Shown: positions 1-5,401, numbered from the stretch's first letter. The stretch: DNA of 6,573 nt from Phycisphaerales bacterium (GCA_030612785.1 JAUWNF010000194.1:1-6573); one strand, 5' to 3'. Notes: a model not told the origin generated them from the sequence alone. Numbers and translations: made by a program.

Positions 1-268
1 GGGCGGCGACCATGCGGGCCAGCGTGGGGGTCATTTCCGCGCGGATGGCCATCTCGCGCCCGCCCCGGTCCTGAAAATGGAACAATTGTCCTACGATTTC
101 CTCGCCGCTCTTGACGCGGAAGAGGTCGAGTTCCTCCATGATCGGCCCGTCGTACTCCTCGAAGCCGTTGCGTACCGAGACCCGATGCCAGCGTTCGGTG
201 ATCCAGTTGCGAACGGCCATCAGGTCGGGATAGTAATCGCGCATGCCCCGAGGGGCTTTGAACTTCAT
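1..268 (-). CDS. hisS: Histidyl-tRNA synthetase, N-terminal 89 codons (runs off the window)
   Basis: Cytoplasmic class II aminoacyl-tRNA synthetase that charges tRNA-His using ATP. Seen: the reverse strand reads MKFKAPRGMRDYYPD, matching the family's N-terminal RGxRD(x)xP signature at residues 7-14. Motif-1-like NGFEEYDGPIMEELDLF follows at 34-50. Residues 54-57 are SGEE, and DRGGREMAIRAEMT (67-80) corresponds to the usual DRGGRxLxLRPEMT. Ala replaces the common Pro in RPEMT. The start is fixed: the ATG at 268-266 has GGAG at 277-280 (8 nt away), and an in-frame stop lies at 296-298. The remaining part, including motifs 2 and 3 and the anticodon-binding domain, lies outside the window. The conserved active-site lead-in argues for HisS rather than the paralogue HisZ, but HisZ cannot be fully excluded from the N-terminus alone. 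Confidence 0.93.
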   Translation of the reverse strand, partial: MKFKAPRGMRDYYPDLMAVRNWITERWHRVSVRNGFEEYDGPIMEELDLFRVKSGEEIVGQLFHFQDRGGREMAIRAEMTPTLARMVAA

Positions 269-284
269 TACTTCGGCTCCGTAG

Positions 285-434
285 CTAGCGCCGTTTCAGA
301 TTCAAGAGTTTCGCGGCGTTTGTAACGGCCAGCGTCTCGTCCTTGACGCCCTGGCGTTCGAGATCGCGTATCTGCTTATCGTGCTGAACGCCGAGGGTGG
401 CATGCCTAAGCGGAGCGTGGCGACGCGCAGGCAT
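285..434 (-). pseudogene. Coding-like 3' remnant upstream of hisS, 49-codon ORF
   Basis: A frame on the minus strand ends in TAG at 287-285, only 16 nt before the hisS start, as an operon partner would. Its last 34 or so residues look like real protein: VQHDKQIRDLERQGVKDE, then TLAVTNAAKLLNLKRR. Third codon positions are mostly G or C. The ending 'NAAKLLNL' resembles the C-terminus of amidohydrolase-type TIM-barrel enzymes, which often end in N-A-x-(R/K)-L-(L/F)-x-L. That assignment is inference only. The first 15 or so codons (ATG at 434-432) lie in the palindromic repeat block, and a TGA directly precedes them, so this is most simply the tail of a gene whose 5' part was lost or replaced. 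It could also be a genuine small protein, but I see no ribosome binding site before the ATG. Confidence 0.4.
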
Positions 435-471
435 GTATCAAGTTCCCGCCTTTCGCTCCGCTTCGCGTCGC
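401..471. repeat. Palindromic intergenic repeat block
   Basis: Perfect inverted repeats are packed here: CATGCCT (401-407) with AGGCATG (429-435), AAGCGGAGCG (408-417) with CGCTCCGCTT (454-463), and GCGACGCG (420-427) with CGCGTCGC (464-471). The last two pairs interleave, so they compete rather than nest. The composition and GGCATGCC-type ends resemble short dispersed palindromic repeats found between genes in GC-rich planctomycete-like genomes (recalled, not searched). The block sits between the hisS-side remnant and the divergent operon at 684. Copy number in the genome is unknown from one window. Confidence 0.5.
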
Positions 472-615
472 TGTGTTTGAGCAAGTGTGCGCGAGGCAAG
501 CTATGTGGTTTATCGGCTTGGGCGTTCATTGGCGTATGTCGGTGATTTGTATTCTGGACCAGAACGGGAAGTTGGTCAAGTTGACTCCTCGGGACTCGCG
601 TCTAAGCAGGAAGGG
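472..615. other. Intergenic stretch, no gene seen
   Basis: Together with the neighbouring repeat and promoter this is part of the roughly 250-base gap between the remnant at 285-434 and the gene at 684. Open frames on both strands lack ribosome binding sites, have unremarkable composition and overlap the repeats. I find no RNA gene or terminator. A TTGACT at 581-586 has no good partner -10 at normal spacing. Confidence 0.5.
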
Positions 616-644
616 TTGACGAAGCTGCGCCGCACCAGTTCAAT
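616..644 (+). promoter_or_regulatory. Sigma-70-type promoter candidate for the 684-2887 operon
   Basis: TTGACG (616-621, 5 of 6 to consensus) is separated by 17 nt from TTCAAT (639-644, 4 of 6). This predicts a start near 651 and a leader of about 33 nt that contains the GGAG at 672-675. It is the best-spaced pair upstream of the gene. The call rests on consensus match alone. Confidence 0.4.
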
Positions 645-683
645 GAGTCGATCGGAACGAGGGGAAGCCGCGGAGCCCGAGCT

Positions 684-1241
684 ATGGACAATTGGGAAAT
701 AGCCCGCAGCAGTGGGGTTTGCGCGCTCAGCGGCCAGCCTATCGAGGAGGGCGAGGAATACTACGTGGTCCTGTTCGAGGACGGCGAGACGTTCCGGCGG
801 GCGGACTACTCCCTGGAGAGATGGACCGGCCCACCGGAGGGTGCGTTCTGCCATTTCAAGAGCAAGATTCCCTCCAAAGAGCAGAAAAAGAAGCTTTTGG
901 TCGATGACGACTTGCTGATCAACTTCTTCTTGCGCCTGGCGAATGAAACCGACGTGTCGCGTCTACACTTCCGGTTCGTGCTGGGGTTGATCCTGATGCG
1001 CAAGCGAATCCTCCGCTACCAGCAGACCAAGCACGACGGAAACCGCGAGTACTGGCAGATGCGGCTGGTGAAAGACCAGAGCCTGCACCAGGTGCTGAAC
1101 CCTCAGTTGACCGACGATCAGCATGAGGGGGTGTCGCGCCAGTTGGGGGCCATCCTGCACGGAGACATGGGGGAGTTCGCCGACACCGCCGAGGAGTGGG
1201 CCGAGCAAACCGACGAGCGCGAGGAGCCCGGCGATGCGTAA
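684..1241 (+). CDS. Conserved-looking hypothetical protein, 185 aa, N-terminal Cys-containing domain
   Basis: A soluble protein of unknown function with no signal peptide or membrane segment. Residues 13-36 form a small beta-rich opening around CALSGQPIEEGEEYY, followed by VVLFEDGE. A second cysteine comes at 56 in GAFCHF (55-58 is FCHF), so C13, C56 and H57 could bind a metal; this is inference. The block KKKLLVDDDLLINFFLRL (about 68-86) and the helical LGLILMRKRILRYQQ follow. The C-terminal 25 residues are acidic and probably disordered. I recognise the overall pattern as a planctomycete-type hypothetical protein but have no name for it. The start ATG has GGAG at 672-675, 8 nt upstream. The stop overlaps the next gene by 8 bp, so the two are probably translationally coupled and functionally linked. 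The real-gene call is strong; the function is unknown. Confidence 0.85.
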   Translation: MDNWEIARSSGVCALSGQPIEEGEEYYVVLFEDGETFRRADYSLERWTGPPEGAFCHFKSKIPSKEQKKKLLVDDDLLINFFLRLANETDVSRLHFRFVLGLILMRKRILRYQQTKHDGNREYWQMRLVKDQSLHQVLNPQLTDDQHEGVSRQLGAILHGDMGEFADTAEEWAEQTDEREEPGDA

Positions 1242-2130
1242 GGCTGCCTGGTTGCTGGGGCTGGCATCGCTGGTGGCGGGCTGCCCTCCGCCTCCGCGGC
1301 CCCAACCACTACAGGCGCTCCCGCTCGATCAAGCCATCGAGCTGGTCAATGAAAACGCGGCGCGCCTGTCCACCGGGCTCAAAGCGACCGGACCGGTTCG
1401 CGGCCAGGTCGTCGTCGCCGACGGGCACCGGCACCGCTTCGATCTGAGCGGGAAGCTGCTGTTGATCCCGCCGCGACATCTGCGCTTCGACGTGCAGAAC
1501 GCCATCGGGCGCACCGAGTTCCTCTTGGGTTCCAACGCGGACTATTTCTGGCTACATGTGGAACGTGACGACGACACGTTTCGGTTCGGGCGTTACGCCA
1601 CGCCGGAGGGGGAACGGACCATCGAGCTGCCCATTCGTCCGGATTGGCTGATCGAAGCTTTGGGCCTGAATGCCCTGCCCAGCGACACCACGGGCGTCAC
1701 CGGGCCGGTGCAGTTGATCGAGCGCGCACGGCAGAAGTTGCTGTTTATTTCGTACGACGCGCGGGGCCAGGGGATGATCCGCAAGGAATACTGGCTGTCG
1801 CGTTACGCCCCGCGGCTGGTCGAGTGCGTGGTGTTCCGCGATGAGATCGGCGTCGAGTTGATGCACTCACACCTGAGCGACTATCGCCGCACGGGTGAAA
1901 CGGGTCCGCTGCTGCCGCGTCGGATCAGGGTGGATTGGCCGACACAGGATTCGTGGATCGAGTTTCAGGTGCGGCGCTGGCAGGAGCGCGACGATCTGAC
2001 CATCGACCTTCCCGCTTTCGAATTGCCCGCCCCGGGGTCCTTGAGGGAGCGGCACCGCCGAGTCATCGACATCGACAGCGGAAACGTCCTCGGCCCCACG
2101 CCGCCCGAGGCGGGGGAGGGCTCGCCGTAA
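1234..2130 (+). CDS. Predicted lipoprotein, 298 aa, LolA/LolB-like fold suspected
   Basis: The N-terminus MRKAAWLLGLASLVAGC is a textbook lipoprotein signal: basic n-region, hydrophobic core, lipobox LVAGC with the lipidated Cys at 17, then a proline-rich linker. The mature part alternates beta strands, including RFDLSGKLLLIPPRHLRFDV and GRTEFLLGSNADYFWLHV, followed by an amphipathic helical piece (ELPIRPDWLIEALGL). Later strands include LLFISYDARG and RIRVDWP. Repeated strands that handle a substrate ('...PRHLRFDVQNAIG...') resemble LolA/LolB and DUF4292-type proteins that carry lipids or lipoproteins across the envelope. That is fold-level inference only. The start was chosen at the ATG at 1234 because it gives the signal peptide and has GGAG at 1223-1226, 7 nt upstream. 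The longer frame starting at 1123 would lose both. It overlaps the preceding stop by 8 bp. It probably sits at the envelope and could depend on the small upstream protein. Confidence 0.83.
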   Translation: MRKAAWLLGLASLVAGCPPPPRPQPLQALPLDQAIELVNENAARLSTGLKATGPVRGQVVVADGHRHRFDLSGKLLLIPPRHLRFDVQNAIGRTEFLLGSNADYFWLHVERDDDTFRFGRYATPEGERTIELPIRPDWLIEALGLNALPSDTTGVTGPVQLIERARQKLLFISYDARGQGMIRKEYWLSRYAPRLVECVVFRDEIGVELMHSHLSDYRRTGETGPLLPRRIRVDWPTQDSWIEFQVRRWQERDDLTIDLPAFELPAPGSLRERHRRVIDIDSGNVLGPTPPEAGEGSP

Positions 2131-2144
2131 GGCCTGGTTCAAGA

Positions 2145-2583
2145 ATGCGGGAGAGGCTTCGTAATCCATCATCCCGCCGGCTGGAAAGCCGGCCCCGCAA
2201 GCGCTCTCGTGCCATCCTGGGCATCGTGGCGATGGGGGCGGTCGCTTTCATCCTCTACGCTCGGGCGAAACCGGTGGAGAGGCCTTGCGGACGGCGGTGC
2301 GCGGTGCCCGGCTGCACGTTTTTTTCGAGGACGGCACGCATCTGCGATGCGCCCCGCTCCCCGCAACGCAGCGGAACCAGGGCCCGAGACGACGACCCAG
2401 CCAATACGGGCCAGGTTCTGTCTGGTCCGTTGCCAGGGCGGGAGTTGGTGGCGCGACCGGGCGATACCCGCATTCTTCGACGACCAAGCCGCGTGCCTGC
2501 TGGCGGCCGCTGCGGGCGTGTGCGACCTGTACTTTGCCAGGTCCGGTGATGAAGCGACATACTTCGCCCGCGTAGTAAGGTAA
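2145..2583 (+). pseudogene. Frame-broken gene downstream of the lipoprotein; membrane-anchored N-terminus
   Basis: The ATG at 2145 opens a plausible N-terminus: a very basic stretch, then a membrane segment (AILGIVAMGAVAFILYA, about residues 23-39). Sense is then lost in that frame. A second frame picks up at about 2264 and reads sensibly as GEALRTAVRGARLHVFFEDG and on through THLRCAP. From about 2390 the third frame reads sensibly to the TAA at 2581-2583 (FFDDQAACLLAAAAGVCDLY, then FARSGDEATYFARVVR). Following protein-like sequence therefore needs at least two frameshifts. A 7-T run at 2319-2325 lies in the middle and is a natural slippage or sequencing-error site. Start support is poor: only AAGG about 12 nt upstream. 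The product is unrecognised. Either this is a decayed third gene of the operon, or the assembly carries indels. Confidence 0.4.
2176..2193. repeat. Short palindromic hairpin GCCGGC-N6-GCCGGC
   Basis: GCCGGC (2176-2181) and GCCGGC (2188-2193) are each self-complementary and pair across a TGGAAA loop. The sequence resembles the dispersed GC-rich palindromes seen elsewhere in this window. It lies within the N-terminal coding part of the broken gene at 2145, which weakens the case for that start being genuine. Confidence 0.4.
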
Positions 2584-2596
2584 GGAGTGGTCCGAC

Positions 2597-2887
2597 GTGG
2601 AGCAGGTCATCCCGACTCCTTGGAGCAAGGCATCAGCTTGTGGGATCGTCGATGGTCAACCGGTGGTGGTGGTGAACCGACGTCACCGGCTCATGCTCCT
2701 CACCCGGGAGGGCGGTGCCTGGACCGAACAAACCGGGATCGGGAACCCCACAGCGAACGGGTGGGGGCTATCCCGAAGTTCCGGGAGTAGGCGACGCTCC
2801 CAGAGTACCATCTGCTCTCGTGGAATCTCAGGCGTGCGAAAACCGCTCATAGCAGGAATCCATTCCAAAAACCGTGTCGTCCCCTGA
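2597..2887 (+). CDS. Short hypothetical ORF, 96 aa, possibly a truncated or decayed gene
   Basis: The GTG start at 2597 has AAGGAG at 2582-2587 (9 nt spacing), and that site overlaps the TAA ending the preceding broken gene, a typical coupled arrangement. Residues 1-55 look protein-like: PTPWSKASACGIVDGQPVVV, then VNRRHRLMLLTREGGAWTE, a pattern of beta hairpins like one blade of a repeat protein. After about residue 57 the sequence turns into Arg/Ser-rich filler (SRSSGSRRRSQS), as a frameshifted reading would. No family is recognised. It may be a real small protein, but the more likely reading is the first part of a gene cut by an indel near 2770. Confidence 0.35.
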   Translation: MEQVIPTPWSKASACGIVDGQPVVVVNRRHRLMLLTREGGAWTEQTGIGNPTANGWGLSRSSGSRRRSQSTICSRGISGVRKPLIAGIHSKNRVVP

Positions 2888-3064
2888 GCACACCTTTTAC
2901 GATCCCCGGCCGGCGTTGTCGAGAAAGAACCGGGCTGATTATTCCGACAGCCTGTTACGGTCGCGTTTCGGTTCCTTCGTCAATCCGCGACCCCCGTTTT
3001 GATTGCGGCCGAAGGACGCGCTGCGCCCTCAGCGGCCTCTGCGGTTTGAGACGTGGGGCGATCG
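2888..3064. other. Gap between convergent units, no gene seen
   Basis: This non-coding stretch lies between the end of the plus-strand operon and the clpS stop. I see no convincing intrinsic terminator for either side: imperfect stems exist (GGCCG at 3007-3011 with CGGCC at 3033-3037), but no U-tract follows on either strand. The right part holds the nonamer tandem repeat listed separately. Confidence 0.5.
3017..3043 (-). repeat. Nonamer tandem repeat, three degenerate units
   Basis: On the minus strand three adjacent 9-nt units read CGCAGAGGC (3043-3035), CGCTGAGGG (3034-3026) and CGCAGCGCG (3025-3017). The CGCNGAGG-type 9-mer theme resembles short tandem repeats found between genes in many uncultivated bacteria (recalled, not searched). 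It lies 20-50 nt past the clpS stop. Confidence 0.45.
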
Positions 3065-3424
3065 TTACGCATCCGGTTCGATGGTGACGGTCAGGCTGAG
3101 GCTGGCGAACTGTTCCTGGTAGAGTTCGGCCCGTTCCTTGTGGGTGACCAGCAGCAGCGCCAGCCCGGTCTTGTGGGCTTCGAGCATCTTTTGAACAGCC
3201 TCTTCCTTCTGCAGCGACGTGAGCTGCACGATGGCCCGCAGGACATGCCCGAAGTCGTTTACATCGTCGTTGTGCAGCAGGACCTTATACGGTGGTAGCT
3301 GCCCGGGCGTGCGCTTTGCAGGCGCCGGCTTTTTCTTCGGAACGGCCACCGCCGTGCCGTTGGCCTCCGCCATGCCGTCGTTTTCCCCTGGCAGCGGAGC
3401 TTGCATTTCACCTTCGTTCGCCAT
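3065..3424 (-). CDS. clpS: ATP-dependent Clp protease adaptor protein ClpS
   Basis: Adaptor that captures proteins with destabilising N-terminal residues (N-degrons) and hands them to the Clp AAA+ unfoldase in the cytoplasm. The core (about residues 45-119) is canonical: PYKVLLHNDDVNDFGHVLRA, the helix EEAVQKMLEAHKTG, and an ending VTIEPDA. The substrate-binding Asn-Asp (N52, D53) and His (H84) equivalent to E. coli N34, D35 and H66 are present. Residues 1-44 are a Pro/Lys/Ala-rich extension, probably disordered. This makes the protein slightly longer than the usual 100-110 aa. An unusual point is Phe at 58 where E. coli has the gatekeeper Met40. The ATG has AAGGGG at 3431-3436, 6 nt away. 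It lies 95 nt downstream of folK with its own promoter candidate. No clpA or clpC is in view. Confidence 0.93.
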   Translation of the reverse strand: MANEGEMQAPLPGENDGMAEANGTAVAVPKKKPAPAKRTPGQLPPYKVLLHNDDVNDFGHVLRAIVQLTSLQKEEAVQKMLEAHKTGLALLLVTHKERAELYQEQFASLSLTVTIEPDA

Positions 3425-3487
3425 CGGTAACCCCTTGGACCGTGCGAGGCGCGGCCGGTTTGCCTTTTGTCCCCGTCCTCATCATTA

Positions 3488-3516
3488 AGCATAGACCGTT
3501 TTCCAGGCCGGGGCAA
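3488..3516 (-). promoter_or_regulatory. Sigma-70-type promoter candidate for clpS
   Basis: On the minus strand TTGCCC (3516-3511, 4 of 6) and TATGCT (3493-3488, 4 of 6) are separated by exactly 17 nt, immediately after the folK stop. The predicted start is near 3481, giving a leader of about 55 nt with the clpS ribosome binding site. It would let clpS be transcribed apart from folK. Confidence 0.4.
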
Positions 3517-3519
3517 GCA

Positions 3520-4041
3520 CTAATGAGACTCTGCCCAGCCGGTGTTCTCGATCCGGCGGACCGCGGCGCGGTCCGAGTCCGGCAGCCGGTCCAGCAATTC
3601 GCGGATGGTCAAGCCTAGCCCGGGGTGCGACAACCCCGCCGCGAGGTCAGCTAACGGTTGCAGTACGAAGCGACGGGTATGCAGGCGCGGGTGGGGAATG
3701 ACCAAGTCGTCCGTATCCAAAAACAGCTCATCGTAGAGGAGTATGTCGAGGTCGATCACTCTTGGGGCGTTGGGGACGGAACGCTGCCGGCCGAGCTCCC
3801 GTTCGATCCGAAGACACTCGCCCAATAGTGCGTGCGGCGACTGGCAGGTTGCGATTTTCAGCATGGCATTCAGGTAATCGCGTTGGCCGGCTGGCCCGCC
3901 AACCGGCGCTGTCTCGTAGAGGCAAGAGAACGCTGTGACATTGGTACCGGGCATCTGCCGTACGCGCGCCGCAGCCGTGCGTAGCGCGCGCCTACGGTTA
4001 CCCAGGTTGGCACCGAGAGCTAGATAAGCGGTGTGGATCAT
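3520..4041 (-). CDS. folK: 2-amino-4-hydroxy-6-hydroxymethyldihydropteridine pyrophosphokinase (HPPK)
   Basis: Transfers pyrophosphate from ATP to 6-hydroxymethyl-7,8-dihydropterin, the step before dihydropteroate synthase in folate synthesis. The 173-aa length fits the family (about 160-180). Seen: LALGANLGN at 7-15, YETAPVGGP at 42-50, DYLNA at 55-59 and the catalytic signature APRVIDLDILLYDE at 92-105, whose D97 and D99 match the Mg-binding Asp pair. IPHPRLHTRRFVLQPLADL at 115-133 matches the usual HPRMHxRxFVLxPL. No folB or folP is in view, so this is a stand-alone folK. The ATG at 4041-4039 has no recognisable Shine-Dalgarno sequence. It lies 80 nt downstream of the kinase-like gene, most of which is heptamer repeat. 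Confidence 0.95.
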   Translation of the reverse strand: MIHTAYLALGANLGNRRRALRTAAARVRQMPGTNVTAFSCLYETAPVGGPAGQRDYLNAMLKIATCQSPHALLGECLRIERELGRQRSVPNAPRVIDLDILLYDELFLDTDDLVIPHPRLHTRRFVLQPLADLAAGLSHPGLGLTIRELLDRLPDSDRAAVRRIENTGWAESH

Positions 4042-4085
4042 GGGGCTGTGAACCGTTATGAAAAGTTGTCAGCTATCCCCAATGA

Positions 4086-4134
4086 GTCCAAGGTCCAAAG
4101 TCCAAAGTCCAAAGTCCAAGGTCAATCGTCAATC
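4086..4134 (+). repeat. Heptamer tandem repeat, seven units
   Basis: Seven consecutive 7-nt units: GTCCAAG (4086-4092), GTCCAAA three times (4093-4113), GTCCAAG (4114-4120), then GTCAATC twice (4121-4134). The last two overlap the end of the minus-strand kinase-like gene and encode its last residues (GIDD) and stop. Perfect short units like these change copy number easily through replication slippage. Because the unit length is not a multiple of three, changes at the 4121-4134 end would alter the reading frame of that gene's final codons. Confidence 0.85.
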
Positions 4135-5354
4135 CCCAGAATGCGGGCTTGGCGGGCCAGCAGCGTTTCAACCAGGTACGCACGGTCCGCGGGATCGCTC
4201 AGCCCGGCGGCGTTTACGATGGCTTCGAGGTGCGGGCGTTTCAGGCGAGCAATCAGTCGGATGATCCACGTCCGGTCGCGCTCGGTCATGTGATCGAAGG
4301 CGGTGTTGGCAACCTGGGGTTTCCAGGTCATGGGGCTAAACCGGGCGTCGAAGCGACCGACCGCCGGCGAAACCACGGGCTGCTCGCGGTCGTACTCGGG
4401 TCGGAGCAGCCCGAGGGTCAGTATCTCGAGGAGAAGCTCGGGCGCTCCCCACTGGTAGCGCCAGCCGCGCCAGGGCTCCTTGGGGCGGCCTTGCCAGGCA
4501 CCCAAGGCGCTGTTGAAGTCGATTAAGTAGTAGCGGGCTACCCCGTCTTGCACGCTGACCAGGGTGTTGGAGGCCGTCCGGTCCGTGTCGTTAAGCCACG
4601 CGGCGACCAGGCGCAGCCCGCGGACCTCGCGACGATAACGAAACCAATCGAACTGGAAGTGCCCGATCACGTGGGGGATGAGCGGCGAGGCGACCGCTCG
4701 CCGCCCGTCGAAACGCGGGTCGCCGGTTCCGCGAAGGGTTATCGGAAACGTTGGGGGCACGTTGTACCCGAGGGCGTGGTAGATGCGCACGGCGATAACG
4801 GTGGCGGAGGAGCCCAACTCGGGATAGGCGGGGTGATCCAGCTTGACCAGGAATTTGCGTCCCTCGGCATCGGTGCCGAAGAAACCCCGCGTGGCTCCGC
4901 CCGATTTGACCCGGTCGATTGTGAAGGGTTGAACGGGAGCTGCCTGCGGATCGGGCCCTTGGGCGACGTGCTCCGGGGTCAGCTCCGCCGCATCGCGGCG
5001 GGTGAAGAACGCGGAGTCGGCGCCCCCGCCGTTTACGACGTTCCAGGCTTCGTCGCCCAGCAAACGCCGCCACAGCGGATCGAGCGTGAGGATATCGCGT
5101 GCCGGATAGAGCACCGCGGCCTTGAATTGCGAGACGAAGGCGCTGTCGTTTGTTGCGCGGATATGGCGTTCGACGACCGGGGCGGAGTTGGTGTAGCGCA
5201 GGGCCTGGCAGCCATAACCAGGCACGCCAAGGACGACCCCGGCGGCAAGTCCCATAAGCCGACTCCGCCAAGATCCGGCGCGGAGCCCGCCCGCGGGCCA
5301 AACGCCGGGCCGCGACACCGGGTGAATACCAGGCAAACTCCGGGGGACACGCAC
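4122..5354 (-). CDS. Predicted lipoprotein with HipA/CotH-like atypical kinase domain, 410 aa
   Basis: Probably an ATP-dependent phosphotransferase anchored at the cell envelope; the target is unknown. Seen: a basic n-region (SWRSRL), a hydrophobic core (MGLAAGVVLGVPGYGC, residues 34-49) and Cys49 as a loose lipobox. FFGTDAEGRKFLVKLDHP (158-175) resembles a glycine loop followed by an ATP-binding Lys (K171). YHALGYNVPP (192-201) follows. AAWLNDTDRTASN (251-263) gives D258-x4-N263, the catalytic-loop spacing of HipA, and YLIDFNSALG (276-285) supplies the metal Asp D279, as in DFG. I recall similar planctomycete and acidobacterial proteins carrying 'HALGYNVPE' and 'LIDFGS'. The start is uncertain: GTG at 5354 has GGAG at 5363-5366, and ATG at 5255 has GGAG at 5263-5266. 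I prefer 5354 because only it keeps the basic n-region. It reads towards folK, and its stop lies in the heptamer array. Confidence 0.75.
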   Translation of the reverse strand: MRVPRSLPGIHPVSRPGVWPAGGLRAGSWRSRLMGLAAGVVLGVPGYGCQALRYTNSAPVVERHIRATNDSAFVSQFKAAVLYPARDILTLDPLWRRLLGDEAWNVVNGGGADSAFFTRRDAAELTPEHVAQGPDPQAAPVQPFTIDRVKSGGATRGFFGTDAEGRKFLVKLDHPAYPELGSSATVIAVRIYHALGYNVPPTFPITLRGTGDPRFDGRRAVASPLIPHVIGHFQFDWFRYRREVRGLRLVAAWLNDTDRTASNTLVSVQDGVARYYLIDFNSALGAWQGRPKEPWRGWRYQWGAPELLLEILTLGLLRPEYDREQPVVSPAVGRFDARFSPMTWKPQVANTAFDHMTERDRTWIIRLIARLKRPHLEAIVNAAGLSDPADRAYLVETLLARQARILGIDD

Positions 5355-5372
5355 CTTTATGGCTCCGTGCTA

Positions 5373-5401
5373 TTGTTGTTGCGTTCCCGCTTCTCTATAC
5401 T
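5373..5401 (+). promoter_or_regulatory. Promoter candidate for cysC
   Basis: TATACT (5396-5401, 5 of 6) is preceded by 17 nt and TTGTTG (5373-5378, 3 of 6). It would start transcription near 5408 and place the whole structured repeat in a leader of about 148 nt before cysC. The -10 is the strongest in the region; the -35 is weak, which would fit an activator-dependent promoter (inference). Confidence 0.4.

Noticed and set aside
581..606. TTGACT as a -35 for the 684 gene
   Set aside because: No acceptable -10 lies 16-18 nt downstream; the TTGACG/TTCAAT pair at 616-644 is better.
1123..1233. Upstream extension of the lipoprotein frame
   Set aside because: It lies within the preceding gene, has no ribosome binding site, and would bury the signal peptide and lipobox.
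919..1305. Minus-strand ORF of 128 aa
   Set aside because: Arg/Pro-rich shadow of the two plus-strand genes with ribosome binding sites; it spans their junction.
2683..2868. Minus-strand 61-aa ORF (starts MEWIPAMSGFRTPE)
   Set aside because: Composition is tolerable, but third-position GC is only average, there is no recognisable family, and it lies antisense to the better-initiated 2597 frame.
4086..4134. Tandem repeats as a possible CRISPR array
   Set aside because: The units are 7 nt with no spacers; this is a simple tandem repeat.
5394..5399. TATAGA on the minus strand as a -10 for the kinase-like gene
   Set aside because: The -35 position holds TAGCTC, which does not match; the same bases serve better as TATACT on the plus strand.
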